Shown: positions 47,750-57,530, counted from the stretch's first letter. The stretch: DNA of 64,000 nt from Ruminococcus sp. Phil11 (GCA_001940925.1 MSGZ01000036.1:1-64000), one strand, 5' to 3'. The notes: generated by a model not told the origin, from the sequence alone. Made by a program: numbers and translations.

Positions 47750-50272
47750 TTATTGGATAATGTGGAGGAACCAGCGCAGCCACAGTCTGCGGAAGAATCC
47801 GGCCTGCTGATACACAGCCCCTGCAAGCAGATCTGCGGTCTGGGAGAGGATCTTTGCGTCTGCCGCGGAAACACCGTTCCGGCTGAACACCGCCGCCTGC
47901 TGGATCTCGATTGCCTTTGCGATCTTGCCGTTTTGCAGCAGTTCGCATTTCTGCTCTGCATAAGCCGCAAAGGTCTCATGCGACATCTTTCGCTGCTCAA
48001 TGCCGAGCGTATGCAGCAGCTTCATCAGGAATTCGTAGGAAGCACTTGCAGCCTCATTGCTCTGCTTGTCATGCATCGCCTGCTTTCTGCGGCGGATCAC
48101 CGTGCAGTGCACGCGGTACCAGATATACAGAACTGCCGCGATCGCCAGCAGGATCAGGATCATCCTGCCGAGCACCTTCAGCACCCTGCCGGCGCGTCCG
48201 CTGCCGCCGCCCTGACCGGTCGTCTGCGGTGCAGATGTGATCGTCGGGGGAACGGTCGTTGTGCGCGTGGTGACCGCAGCCGCAGTCGTGACCGCCACGG
48301 CCGATGTCTGCGGGGCAGCCTGCTGTGAGGCTCTGTGCCACGTCTCCTGAACCGTCTCTGTGAACTCATACGGCATCCAGCCGAATCCCTTGATATAGAT
48401 CTCTGCCCATGCATGTGCCTGATAATCCGGGATGTCAATCTCGAAGGTCTCGCTTCTGCCGTCCTTGCCGGGCTGACGGTTGCCGCTGTGAAAGCTGTTT
48501 TGTGTCAGGACATAACCCTGCACGTATCTTGCGGGAATGCCGCACATCCGGCAGAGGATGACTGCCGAGGATGCATAATGCGCACAGTAGCCGCGGTGTC
48601 CCTGCGTGAGGAAATACTCCGCAAAATCCTGATCCTCCGGCTGCGTGCCCGGCTGCATCGTATACTCGGCGCGTGCCCAGAGATAATCGCGGATCGACTC
48701 CAGCTTTTCCGGCAGCGGTGCGTCCTCAGCCGGCATATCCGGCTGATACATCGCATAGATGCGCTGTATTGCCGGGGTATCGGGCAGCGTGGTGTAGTTC
48801 TCATCGACGAAAGATTCGTACTGCGAAATGAGCTCGTCCGGAGAGGGTGCCGTGCGCTCCCATGCCGTGACCGGATCGGTCACGCCGTTGGTCAGAATGC
48901 TGAAATCGTATTTTTTGTAGCTTTTCAGCTGTGTTTCAATGTCATAGCGGTATTTCGTTCCCGCCTTGAACAGTGCCTCATAGGGCAGATAATTGACCGA
49001 TTCCGAGACGCGTGTTTCCACATTGCAGGAAACGATCGGGAACTTGCCGTCGCTGATCCGCATTTCGTCTGCGTGATCTGAATGCAGCATCGTCTGCGGC
49101 ATCCGGTTCGCGGTGGTCAGACGGCGGAACAGCTTTTGATTCCGGCGGTAAAGGCCGTTCGGGATGCCCCAGCCCTTGCCGGTGTACTCGGAACGGACAA
49201 TGCCGCGCATATAGTAGTCCTTGACCGGGACCGCGGAGCCGACCGATACATGCAGGACCGTTCTGCCGTCAAAATGCAGATCGGCATTCTGCATCAGGTC
49301 GATCTCGTCGGTGACGACGTTCAGTCCCATGGTGGTCGGGATATGCTGCAGCAGACCCGTCACATCACGGATGCTGAAATCCCGGTAGGCCTCACGCATC
49401 TCCTGACGCGTTTCCAGACGCTTTTTGTTCCGTTCGCTGTTCGGGTCATACTTGGCGCCGCTGATGAACGCGCAGAACGATACCAGCAGGGTACCCAGCA
49501 GCAGCACCGCCGCGCCGGTCTCATGCGTGGTGAAGCGGTGCTCCGTTTCGTTGAGGAAGGCCTGCTGCAGCGGTGCGGATGCACCCTGCTCCCGCAGCAG
49601 ACGGCGGCTCGGCTTTCTCCGGGAGACAGCAAGCGTCCCGATCCAGAACAGCACGAGCAGAAAGACGGCCGCCATGCTGGTATGGATGCCGAAATACAGG
49701 CCGCATTCCAGAAACGGGAATGTCACAAGGAAGCGGATCCAGAAGCCGCTTTTGCTGGACTGCGTATGCGTCATCAGCACATCGGAGTATTCCAGCAGCG
49801 CGACCATTGCCGTGATAATGAGGATAAAGATGAACTGCGTGCACTGCGATTCTGTCCAGCCGCCGGTCAGCTGCTGTGCGCCGGCCGGGAAAACAGCCTT
49901 CCAGAGGATCTGCTTGCGCATGGTGTGGTAAACGGCCCCCGCGCCGACGACCGCCTGCTCACGGTAACGGAGCAGCAGCACCGGGATTGCGGCAAATGCG
50001 GCGAGGATACAGCCGAAGCCGATCTTCGGGGAAAATGCACGGATGCCGCGCATGATCAGGGTCAGTGCGATGATATACAGCAGCAGCGGGAAAAGCTGAA
50101 TATGGAAATGGAAAAAGCCCTGCACGCAGCAGATCGTGCCGATGCTGCCGCAAAGCGTGATCAGCAGCCGGACAAGACGCTCCGGGAAATGGCTTTTCCG
50201 CTTGACGGACATCGTGATGCCGTCGTGGAGCAAAAGCTGATCCTTCGGGCGGGGCACATCGTAATACTTCAT
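47750..50272 (-). CDS. TgpA-like membrane transglutaminase
   Basis: 840 aa, ATG overlapping the DUF58 stop by 4 bp. About six membrane helices in the first 240 residues (TgpA_N-like), an outer region, a transglutaminase core with Cys563 (RGYCAHYASSAVILCRMCG), His620 (YQAHAWAEIYI) and an acidic residue in WMPYEFTE, where Glu stands for the usual Asp as in many Firmicutes homologues. A Thr/Pro-rich linker (residues about 650-690), one more helix and a C-terminal DUF4129-like cytoplasmic domain follow. With MoxR and DUF58 it forms the widely conserved membrane-linked module thought to act at the cell envelope. Confidence 0.9.
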   Translation of the reverse strand: MKYYDVPRPKDQLLLHDGITMSVKRKSHFPERLVRLLITLCGSIGTICCVQGFFHFHIQLFPLLLYIIALTLIMRGIRAFSPKIGFGCILAAFAAIPVLLLRYREQAVVGAGAVYHTMRKQILWKAVFPAGAQQLTGGWTESQCTQFIFILIITAMVALLEYSDVLMTHTQSSKSGFWIRFLVTFPFLECGLYFGIHTSMAAVFLLVLFWIGTLAVSRRKPSRRLLREQGASAPLQQAFLNETEHRFTTHETGAAVLLLGTLLVSFCAFISGAKYDPNSERNKKRLETRQEMREAYRDFSIRDVTGLLQHIPTTMGLNVVTDEIDLMQNADLHFDGRTVLHVSVGSAVPVKDYYMRGIVRSEYTGKGWGIPNGLYRRNQKLFRRLTTANRMPQTMLHSDHADEMRISDGKFPIVSCNVETRVSESVNYLPYEALFKAGTKYRYDIETQLKSYKKYDFSILTNGVTDPVTAWERTAPSPDELISQYESFVDENYTTLPDTPAIQRIYAMYQPDMPAEDAPLPEKLESIRDYLWARAEYTMQPGTQPEDQDFAEYFLTQGHRGYCAHYASSAVILCRMCGIPARYVQGYVLTQNSFHSGNRQPGKDGRSETFEIDIPDYQAHAWAEIYIKGFGWMPYEFTETVQETWHRASQQAAPQTSAVAVTTAAAVTTRTTTVPPTITSAPQTTGQGGGSGRAGRVLKVLGRMILILLAIAAVLYIWYRVHCTVIRRRKQAMHDKQSNEAASASYEFLMKLLHTLGIEQRKMSHETFAAYAEQKCELLQNGKIAKAIEIQQAAVFSRNGVSAADAKILSQTADLLAGAVYQQAGFFRRLWLRWFLHIIQ

Positions 50273-51543
50273 GATGCGGCACCTCCTTCGACCAGCTCCT
50301 CGCTGTCATAATCCGGCTCCTCACCGGGACGCGGCAGTACCGCGGCAGGATGCACGGGCTCCTGCTGTGCGACCGGAATGCAGCGGAACGGCAGCGTCGG
50401 GTCTGCGGACGGGTCGCCCTCATGCTGGCCGACCACGGCAAACACGACAAGCTGCTCCGAATGCGGCAGCGTTGAAAGCAGATCGGTCATGGCGTCATCC
50501 AGCCGCGGCGTGATGACGATGATCCGCTCGTAAATACGGGAATCGGAGAGATGCTGCGCCATAGACGTCAGCATGACCGTCCGTTCAGTGCCTGAAACAG
50601 GCGCGGAGGCAACTGCCATGCGCATCCATGCGGATGCCTCCGGGAGCGATTCGTACAGCTCGGAATCTATCATGCCGCGGTCGGGGTCATAATGCGTCAT
50701 CGCAAAAGAGAGCTCCTGCTCTGCAAGAGACGCCGCAGCCGCGAACATCACCGAATAGGCCGTATCAAGACGCAGTGCCGCCTCCGGCATCTCGCCGGTC
50801 AGCGAGGGGTCAAGCACCAGCAGGCTGCCCGACGAAAGCGGCAGGCTGTATTCCTTGACCATGAGGTGATCGAGCTTGGAGCTGAGCTTCCAGTGGATCC
50901 GCGAGATCGCATCGCCCTCGCGGTAGGTGTGCAGATCGAAGATCTCGGACGGATCGTCGCCGGACTTCACCTTGGAAAACTCCGGGCTGTCGGAATCCGG
51001 ATGCGGGACCGGCGGCCATTCCTCCGGCACCTGCACCTTGTTGTCCGGCAGGATCAGCACCTGATCCTGCAGGCTCATCGGGAGCTTCTGCCTGAATATC
51101 CGCAGCGGGTCATAGAGCACGATCTCCTTGATGCGTATCCGCATCTGCCCGCAGGTGACGGCATGGAACGAGAACCGGACACGCTGACTGTTGCGCGGCA
51201 GTATCGGCACGACGAAGGTCATCTCCTGATGCTCACCGGTCAGGCTGTTTGCGTATTCCAGTGTGATCTGCGATTCCGCAGAGGAGAAAATGCTCGGGTT
51301 TGTGATCTGAAGCACCCACTGATACAGCTGCCCCTTCCGGATCGGCTCCTTGCTGTGGAAAAGCCTGACCCACATGCTGTGCTTCAGGCGCAGCAGTCCG
51401 AGCAACAGAATCAGCGGGAACAGAACAGCAAAGACCAGCAGTGCCAGCGACAGATCTCCGCGTTCCGGATCGCCCCGGTACAGATAGTAGAACAGTACCA
51501 GAACGACCAGCAGCACTGCATACAGCAGCTTGGAGCGGATCAT
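50269..51543 (-). CDS. DUF58 protein with von Willebrand A-like domain
   Basis: 424 aa, ATG overlaps the MoxR stop by 4 bp. Two membrane helices at about residues 5-22 and 32-52. The DUF58 signature YREGDAISRIHWKLSSKLDHLMVKEY lies at about 208-233, followed by a vWA-type Rossmann part (GSLLVLDPS, ERIIVITPRLD). The C-terminal tail is Pro/Glu-rich and disordered. DUF58 proteins work with MoxR AAA+ ATPases as chaperone-like partners. Confidence 0.92.
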   Translation of the reverse strand: MIRSKLLYAVLLVVLVLFYYLYRGDPERGDLSLALLVFAVLFPLILLLGLLRLKHSMWVRLFHSKEPIRKGQLYQWVLQITNPSIFSSAESQITLEYANSLTGEHQEMTFVVPILPRNSQRVRFSFHAVTCGQMRIRIKEIVLYDPLRIFRQKLPMSLQDQVLILPDNKVQVPEEWPPVPHPDSDSPEFSKVKSGDDPSEIFDLHTYREGDAISRIHWKLSSKLDHLMVKEYSLPLSSGSLLVLDPSLTGEMPEAALRLDTAYSVMFAAAASLAEQELSFAMTHYDPDRGMIDSELYESLPEASAWMRMAVASAPVSGTERTVMLTSMAQHLSDSRIYERIIVITPRLDDAMTDLLSTLPHSEQLVVFAVVGQHEGDPSADPTLPFRCIPVAQQEPVHPAAVLPRPGEEPDYDSEELVEGGAAS

Positions 51544-52517
51544 TCTTCGTACCTTCTGAGCTTCGGAACCGGCACATTGCCGAGGATCTCCTCGATCAGC
51601 TGCTCCGCGGTGACGTTCTCGGTCTTGGCGCGTGCACTGAGCAGCATTCTGTGCGCAAAGGTCTCGACCACGATCACGCGGATATCGTCCGGCGTGACAT
51701 AGTCACGGCCGCGCACCAGCGCAGTCGCACGGACAGCCGAGCAGAGTGCCAGCGAGCCTCTCGGGCTGACGCCGAGCTTGATCATCGGGTGATTGCGTGT
51801 AGCAGCGGAAATTTCCGCGATATAGCGCAGGATCGCATTGTCCACATAAACCTGTGCGGCGGTTTCCTGCAAAATCTGCAGATCTGCGCGGGTCAGCACG
51901 GGCTCCAGCTTTGCAAGCGGATTCTCCGCGCTTCTGGCCTGCATGATCTGCACCTCGCTTTCGAGATCGGGATAGCCCATGTGCAGACGCAGCATGAAGC
52001 GGTCGAGCTGCGATTCCGGTAGCATCTGCGTACCGACGGAGCCGGTCGGGTTCTGCGTCGCGAGCACGCAGTACGGCTCCGGCAGCGTATAGGTCTTGCC
52101 ATCCACGGTGACGGCGGTCTCCTCCATGAGCTGCAGCAGCGCAGACTGCGTTTTCGGGGATGTACGGTTGATCTCGTCCGCGAGCAGCAGGTTGCAGAAC
52201 GCCGCACCCTTCTGGAACTCCATTGCGCCGGTCTCCTGTTTTAAGATCGAGAAGCCTGTCACATCGCTCGGCAGGACATCCGGGGTGAACTGGATGCGGT
52301 GATAATCCAGGTCGAGTGTTTTTGCAAATGCAAGTGCCAGCGTTGTTTTGCCGACGCCGGGCATGTCCTCGAGCAGCACATGACCCTTTGCGAGCATCGC
52401 AAGCAGCACCTTCAGAATGATCATATCCTTTCCGACAACGACACTCTGCACGGCGTGCAGGATCTGCTGCGCGTATGAGGACGCCTCTTTTGCAGAATAA
52501 AGCTTTTGCTGATCCAT
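51540..52517 (-). CDS. MoxR-family AAA+ ATPase
   Basis: 325 aa, ATG with AAAGGAG about 10 nt upstream. Walker A MPGVGKTT (about residues 52-59), GFSILKQETG, Walker B LLLADEINRTSPKTQSALLQ, sensor 1 ATQNPTG and the lid domain with VSPRGSLALCSAVRA are present. It is the first gene of a three-gene coupled operon. Confidence 0.95.
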   Translation of the reverse strand: MDQQKLYSAKEASSYAQQILHAVQSVVVGKDMIILKVLLAMLAKGHVLLEDMPGVGKTTLALAFAKTLDLDYHRIQFTPDVLPSDVTGFSILKQETGAMEFQKGAAFCNLLLADEINRTSPKTQSALLQLMEETAVTVDGKTYTLPEPYCVLATQNPTGSVGTQMLPESQLDRFMLRLHMGYPDLESEVQIMQARSAENPLAKLEPVLTRADLQILQETAAQVYVDNAILRYIAEISAATRNHPMIKLGVSPRGSLALCSAVRATALVRGRDYVTPDDIRVIVVETFAHRMLLSARAKTENVTAEQLIEEILGNVPVPKLRRYEE

Positions 52518-52591
52518 GATATGAAACTCCTTTTATCCGCCGGTTTTTCCGGATGCGGGACCGGCGTTCAGTTTTCGGATATATATGATTC

Positions 52592-52620
52592 ATTATATCA
52601 CATTTTTTTCGGATTTGCAA
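52592..52620 (-). promoter_or_regulatory. Promoter of the MoxR-DUF58-transglutaminase operon
   Basis: Minus-strand TTGCAA (52615-52620), 17-nt spacer, TATAAT (52592-52597). Confidence 0.7.
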
Positions 52621-52798
52621 CAGCTTCCGCGGCGTTTTCCGGCTGATTGCATGACAATCCGGTTACAGCCCCGCAAAAATACGACTTCAATATAGTCGTA
52701 AAAGCGCGATTTGAGCGGAATGAATCTATCGTTTCCCGCATAATCTTTAAGAGAATATAAAGTTTTGTGAAGACTTTATGAAACCGGTACCGCAGCCC

Positions 52799-52827
52799 TT
52801 TACATTGCCGCCGAAACATGGTACACT
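52799..52827 (+). promoter_or_regulatory. Promoter of the alpha/beta hydrolase gene
   Basis: TTTACA (52799-52804), 17-nt spacer, TACACT (52822-52827). Confidence 0.55.
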
Positions 52828-52910
52828 GATACAGTGGATGCGTGCAGGCATCGGATACGAAGCTGAACGAACCGGAACCCGATCCGGCGAATACAGAAAG
52901 GAGCCTGACA

Positions 52911-53942
52911 TTGGCGGAAAAGGAAATCAAGCAAAAGAAAAAAGGATGCTTCGGCAAATGCATCAAGTGGCTGTTCCTCATCATACTGGGACTGCTGCTG
53001 ATCCTCACGGTCTGGAACTTCATCTGCGGACTGGACGAGAAGAAGAAGCTCCGGCAGGCGGCCTACGGGCAGACCGTGGATGTGAACGGCAAGAAAATGA
53101 CCGCGGAGATCAAGGGCGGGGAGCATGATACGACAATTATTCTGCTGCCGGGTCTCGGCTCGGTCTCGCCGGTGCTGGAATTCCGGCCGCTGGCGGAAAA
53201 GCTCTCGGCGGAATACCGCGTCATCACGGTCGAGCCGTTCGGCTACGGACTGTCCGATCCTGCCGGCTCCGACCGGACGCTGAATGCGGTCGTCAATGAG
53301 CTGCACAGCTGTGTGCAGAGCCTCGGCTGCACCGACTATTACCTCATGGGGCATTCGCTTTCCGGCATTTATATGCTGGCATGGGCAAATCAGTATCCGG
53401 ATGAGGTCGAGGGCTTCATCGGCATTGACAACTCCGTGCCGAAGCAGGAGGACTGCAACCCGCTGCCGGTCAGCACGATCACGGTGAATCAGATCGCATA
53501 CGGCGTTTCGCGTTTCATGAATTTCACGGGCATCATGCGGCTGCTTTCGGTCAGCGATCACCGCGCGATCCTGACGGCGGATGCATCCTATCCGTATTCG
53601 CAGGAGGATATCGACCTGTGCCGTCTGCTGACCCTGCACCGCAGCGTCAACAAGGATGTGCGCAATGAGCTGAAATGTCTCGAAAAGAACATGGCGGCTT
53701 CCCGGCAGATGACCCTTCCGGAGAGCGTTCCGGCACTGATCTTTGTGGCATCGTCCAACTGCGACTTTATGCCCGAATGGGAACAGCTGCACAAGGATAT
53801 TGTGACAGAAAAGGAGCACAGCGAGGTCATAAAGCTGCAGGGCGAGCATTACCTGCACTTTGACAATCTGCAGAACATCACGGATGCCGTGTTCGCATGG
53901 ATCCCGGCGGATGCGCAGACGGCTCCCGCTGCGGCGGAATAA
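52911..53942 (+). CDS. Membrane-anchored alpha/beta hydrolase
   Basis: 343 aa from a TTG start at 52911 with AAAGGAG 7 nt upstream; an in-frame GTG at 52842 lies too close to the promoter and lacks a ribosome site. One membrane helix at about residues 20-40 anchors the protein. The hydrolase fold has the oxyanion strand IILLPGLGSVSPVLEF, nucleophile elbow GHSLSG (about residue 152), an acidic residue in FVASSNCDFMPEW and the His in GEHYLHFDN. Substrate unknown; lipid or peptide ester cleavage outside the membrane is likely. Confidence 0.88.
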   Translation: MAEKEIKQKKKGCFGKCIKWLFLIILGLLLILTVWNFICGLDEKKKLRQAAYGQTVDVNGKKMTAEIKGGEHDTTIILLPGLGSVSPVLEFRPLAEKLSAEYRVITVEPFGYGLSDPAGSDRTLNAVVNELHSCVQSLGCTDYYLMGHSLSGIYMLAWANQYPDEVEGFIGIDNSVPKQEDCNPLPVSTITVNQIAYGVSRFMNFTGIMRLLSVSDHRAILTADASYPYSQEDIDLCRLLTLHRSVNKDVRNELKCLEKNMAASRQMTLPESVPALIFVASSNCDFMPEWEQLHKDIVTEKEHSEVIKLQGEHYLHFDNLQNITDAVFAWIPADAQTAPAAAE

Positions 53943-53949
53943 TAACAGA

Positions 53950-53987
53950 ACGCCCCTCTGACCGTGCAGGTCAAAGGGGCGTGTTTT
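53950..53987. terminator. Terminator between convergent hydrolase and coaBC genes
   Basis: 14-bp stem ACGCCCCTCTGACC (53950-53963) with 53969-53982 (one mismatch), then GTTTTA. Confidence 0.8.
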
Positions 53988-53999
53988 ATCAGGCTGCGT

Positions 54000-55190
54000 T
54001 CACATCATCGAAAGGATCATATCGAGGACGCGGTGTGCGGCATCCTCCTTGGACATCTTTTCCAGCTCGACCTGCTTCTCCGCCGTGATCAGCGTCAGAA
54101 TGTTCGTGTCCGTGCCGAAGCCCGCACCCTCCTTCCGCAGGCTGTTTGCGCAGATCATGTCGCAGTTCTTGGAGAGCAGCTTCTTCCGGGAGTTTTCGAG
54201 GACGTTTTCCGTCTCCATGGAAAAGCCGCAGAGGAACTGTCCCGCCTTTTTGTGCGCGCCGAGATATTTCAGGATATCCTCCGTGCGCTTCATCTCAATG
54301 CTGAGCGCACCGTCGGATTTCTTGATCTTCTGGTCTGCAGCCGTGACCGGTGTATAGTCCGAAACGGCAGCCGCCTTGATGATGATATCCATATCCGCCG
54401 CGCGGGATGTGACCGCCTCAAACATATCCGCAGCGGATACGACCGGCACGACCTCCGTGAACAGCGGCGGTGCAATGTCCGTATGCGCGGCGACCAGCGT
54501 CACCTCCGCACCGCGGCGCATCGCGGCCTGTGCGAGCGCAAAGCCCATTTTGCCGGACGAATGGTTCGTAATGAAACGCACCGGGTCGATCGCCTCCCGC
54601 GTGGCACCGGCCGTCACGAGCACCTTTTTGCCGGCAAGGTCTTTTTCGCAGGCGATCTCCTTCATGAGATACTGGAACAGGACGCTTTCCTCCGGCATTC
54701 TGCCGTCGCCGATGTCGCCGTTTGCAAGTCTGCCGGTATCGGGCACGGCGATCTCATAGCCGAAGCGCGCAAGCTTTTGCAGATTGTCCTGCACGATCGG
54801 ATTGTGATACATATTGTGATTCATCGCGGGGACGATGATCTTTTTGCAGGGGCAGGCCATGACGGTCGTCGTCAGCATGTCGTCCGCGATGCCGTTCGCG
54901 ATCTTGCCGATCACATTTGCAGAGGCCGGTGCGACCATGACGACATCCGCCTGCTTGGCCAGCGCAACATGTTCGACGCTGTACTGAAAATTGCGGTCAA
55001 ATGTGTCGATCAGGCACTTGTGGCTTGTCAGTGTTTCAAACGTGACCGGATTGATGAACTGCGTCGCGTTCTGCGTCATCAGCACCTGAACGTCGCAGTG
55101 CAGCTTTGTCAGCATCCGGACGAGGTTCGGGATCTTATAGGCGGCGATGCTGCCCGTCACGGCGAGCACGGCGGTTTTACCTTTCAGCAT
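54000..55190 (-). CDS. coaBC: Bifunctional phosphopantothenoylcysteine decarboxylase/synthetase
   Basis: 396 aa, ATG with AGGAGGT upstream. The CoaC flavin domain shows VTGSIAAYKIPNLVRML, His74 in SVEHVALAKQ, VMVAPASANVIGKIANGIADD and PAMNHNMYHNP. The clamp segment reads GRLANGDIGDGRMPE: Asn157 occupies the place of the catalytic Cys (Cys158 in E. coli Dfp). The CoaB domain has VTAGATREAIDPVRFITNHSSGKMG and the KIKKSDG loop. It makes 4-phosphopantetheine from phosphopantothenate and cysteine in two steps. The Cys replacement is unusual and worth checking. Confidence 0.93.
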   Translation of the reverse strand: MLKGKTAVLAVTGSIAAYKIPNLVRMLTKLHCDVQVLMTQNATQFINPVTFETLTSHKCLIDTFDRNFQYSVEHVALAKQADVVMVAPASANVIGKIANGIADDMLTTTVMACPCKKIIVPAMNHNMYHNPIVQDNLQKLARFGYEIAVPDTGRLANGDIGDGRMPEESVLFQYLMKEIACEKDLAGKKVLVTAGATREAIDPVRFITNHSSGKMGFALAQAAMRRGAEVTLVAAHTDIAPPLFTEVVPVVSAADMFEAVTSRAADMDIIIKAAAVSDYTPVTAADQKIKKSDGALSIEMKRTEDILKYLGAHKKAGQFLCGFSMETENVLENSRKKLLSKNCDMICANSLRKEGAGFGTDTNILTLITAEKQVELEKMSKEDAAHRVLDMILSMM

Positions 55191-55236
55191 GGGGGTACCT
55201 CCTGTCAGACATTGTTTTTACGGTTATGCTGATTCT

Positions 55237-55265
55237 ATTATATCATACTATCCCGGAAAATGCAA
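55237..55265 (-). promoter_or_regulatory. Promoter of coaBC
   Basis: Minus-strand TTGCAT (55260-55265), 17-nt spacer, TATAAT (55237-55242). Confidence 0.7.
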
Positions 55266-55392
55266 TCGCGGCGGAAGCACTGCCGGAACAGGCTGTGCAG
55301 CACATCGGAGCGGATGCATCCTGCATAATGTGTCCGCGCACCCATGATCTGACACACCACATGAAATTTCTGTGAAATGCGTCATTTTCAGC

Positions 55393-55421
55393 TTGTATTC
55401 AGCGAAATAATATAATATAAT
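55393..55421 (+). promoter_or_regulatory. Promoter of the two-component system
   Basis: TTGTAT (55393-55398), 17-nt spacer, TATAAT (55416-55421); an overlapping TATAAT at 55411 offers an alternative. Confidence 0.65.
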
Positions 55422-55480
55422 GATAACAGGTGTTGCCTGCCGGGCAGAGGAAACAAAGAAAACGGAAACGGGGGAACGGA

Positions 55481-56158
55481 ATGAAGATCCTGATTATCGA
55501 GGATGAAAGAGTGCTTGCGGATTCGCTGAAACGAATGCTTGAATCCAAGGGCTTTGAAGCAGAAGCCGTTTACGACGGCGACAGCGGCGAGCAGTATGCC
55601 ATGCTGAACATCTATGACCTCATCATTCTGGATATCATGCTGCCGAAGAAAAACGGCTATCAGGTTGCAAAGGCAATCCGTGCGCAGCATAACGCAACCC
55701 CGATTCTGATGCTGACCGCCAGATCGGATATCGAGGACAAGGTGCAGGGGCTGGACGCCGGTGCGGATTACTACCTGACCAAGCCGTTCGATGCCAGAGA
55801 GCTGCTCGCCTGCGTCAATGCGCTGCTGCGGCGGCAGGGCTCGCAGGTCAATGAGCTCTGTTTCGGAAATACCAGACTGGACATGGAATCAGCGTCGCTG
55901 ATCTGCGGTGAGAACAGCGTGCGGCTCTCCGCAAGGGAATACGAGGTCATGCGGATGCTGATGGCCTCCGGCACGAATCATACGTCCAAGGAAGCACTGC
56001 TGACAAAGGTCTGGGGCTATGACTCCAACGCAGTCGAAAACCATGTGGAGGTCTATGTCGGGTTCCTGCGGAAAAAGCTGGTGAGCATCGGCTCCGATGT
56101 GCGCATTGAAGCGGTGCGTCGGCTCGGCTATCATCTGGAGTGTGAAACGCCATGCTGA
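55481..56158 (+). CDS. OmpR/PhoB-family response regulator
   Basis: 225 aa, ATG at 55481 with GGGGGA upstream; an earlier in-frame start lies within the leader and lacks a ribosome site. Receiver domain with the acidic pair EDE (residues about 8-10), phospho-acceptor Asp51 in ILDIMLP, Thr in MLTARSD and Lys in LTKPFDARELL. The winged-helix domain reads LSAREYEVMRMLM and NAVENHVEVYVGFLRKKL. It overlaps the kinase gene by 7 bp. Confidence 0.94.
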   Translation: MKILIIEDERVLADSLKRMLESKGFEAEAVYDGDSGEQYAMLNIYDLIILDIMLPKKNGYQVAKAIRAQHNATPILMLTARSDIEDKVQGLDAGADYYLTKPFDARELLACVNALLRRQGSQVNELCFGNTRLDMESASLICGENSVRLSAREYEVMRMLMASGTNHTSKEALLTKVWGYDSNAVENHVEVYVGFLRKKLVSIGSDVRIEAVRRLGYHLECETPC

Positions 56159-57453
56159 AACGACTGCGCATCAAATTCATCCTCGTGATCATGGGGATCG
56201 TCACGCTGCTGTTTGCCGGGATCTTCGGGACCGTGATGCACCTGACGAAGCAGAATTTGGAGCGGGAAAGCATCCGGATGATGCGGACGCTGACATTCCG
56301 CCCGCCCGACGACGGCCCCATGCACCGGCCGGACAATCAGCCGAACAGCAAGCCGGATAACAAACCGGATAACAAACCGGACGGCAGACGCGGCAGTCAG
56401 CCGGAGAGCATCCCGGAGGATGTGCTGTTCGGGCAGCGCGGCGGCATCCGCCTGCCGTATTTTACCGTTGAGATCGCGAAGGACGGTACGCTCACACAGA
56501 CCGGCGGCGAGGCGTTCGGTCTGACCGGAGCGGATGACCTGACGGAGATCGTCCAAACGGCGGAGGCGGGCGCGGAACAGAGCGGCGTGGTGCCGGGCTA
56601 TGATCTCCGGTTTATGAAATCAGAGAGCCGCGGAGAAAAAACGATCGTGTTTGCGGATGTTTCCAGCGAAAAGGCGATGCTCCGCGGGCTGATGCGAAAC
56701 TGCATCCTCATCGGCGGCATCGCGTATGCGGTGCTGTTTGTGATCAGTTTGCTGCTGGCAAAATGGGTCACAAAGCCCGTGGAGCGCGCATGGAATGAGC
56801 AGAAGCAGTTTGTCGCGGACGCCTCCCATGAGCTGAAAACGCCGCTGACCGTCATCATGACAAACGCGGAAATGCTCGCGGACAAAAGCTATACGGAAAC
56901 CGACAAGGAACAGTTCACGGACAATATCCTTTCGACGTCCAAGCGGATGCGCGGGCTGGTCGAAAGCCTGCTGGAGCTTGCCAGACTGGACAGCGGCAGA
57001 GCACAGCAGACCTTCTCCGAAGTGGATCTCAGCAGGCTCATCAATGACAGCATCCTGCCGTTTGAACCGCTGTTTTACGAGAACGGCACGGAGCTTGACA
57101 CGGACGTCGAAGCGGGCATCACGGTCACGGGAGATAAGGAGCGTCTGCGGCAGGTCGTCACGATCCTGCTGGACAATGCGCTCAAATACTGCGATGCGGC
57201 CGGCAAAGTCACCGTGCGGCTGAAGCGGCAGTCTGCGGGGTGCCTGCTGACGGTCTCGAATCCGGGCGCACCGCTCTCAAAGGACGAGTGCCGGAATATC
57301 TTTCAGCGGTTTTACCGGGTCGATCCCTCCAGAAACGACGGCAAGAGCTACGGCCTCGGGCTGTCAATCGCGGAGAGCATCGTGAACGAGCACGGCGGCC
57401 GCATCTGGGCGGAAAGCGAAAACGGATGCAATACCTTTTCGGTGGTGCTGTAG
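56152..57453 (+). CDS. Sensor histidine kinase
   Basis: 433 aa, start overlapping the regulator. Two membrane helices (about residues 8-30 and 184-205) flank an outer domain. That domain contains a PDNKPDNK repeat (about residues 60-75) probably forming a flexible linker. The HisKA box holds His226 in VADASHELKTPLTV; the ATPase domain has the N box VTILLDNALKYCDAA and the G2 box SYGLGLSI. The G1 region reads VSNPGAPLSKDE with no DxGxG, a common variant in this clade. There is no HAMP domain evident. The signal is unknown. Confidence 0.93.
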   Translation: MLKRLRIKFILVIMGIVTLLFAGIFGTVMHLTKQNLERESIRMMRTLTFRPPDDGPMHRPDNQPNSKPDNKPDNKPDGRRGSQPESIPEDVLFGQRGGIRLPYFTVEIAKDGTLTQTGGEAFGLTGADDLTEIVQTAEAGAEQSGVVPGYDLRFMKSESRGEKTIVFADVSSEKAMLRGLMRNCILIGGIAYAVLFVISLLLAKWVTKPVERAWNEQKQFVADASHELKTPLTVIMTNAEMLADKSYTETDKEQFTDNILSTSKRMRGLVESLLELARLDSGRAQQTFSEVDLSRLINDSILPFEPLFYENGTELDTDVEAGITVTGDKERLRQVVTILLDNALKYCDAAGKVTVRLKRQSAGCLLTVSNPGAPLSKDECRNIFQRFYRVDPSRNDGKSYGLGLSIAESIVNEHGGRIWAESENGCNTFSVVL

Positions 57454-57474
57454 CGGTGTCCGCATGTTATAAAC

Positions 57475-57530
57475 AGCAAAAGAAAACAGCAATGCTGCCG
57501 GTGTACATCAGATGCACCGGCAGCATTGCT
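57475..57530 (-). terminator. Intrinsic terminator of the TraX-like gene
   Basis: Perfect 16-bp inverted repeat (57488-57503 with 57515-57530); on the minus strand followed by GTTTTCTTTTG. Confidence 0.85.
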
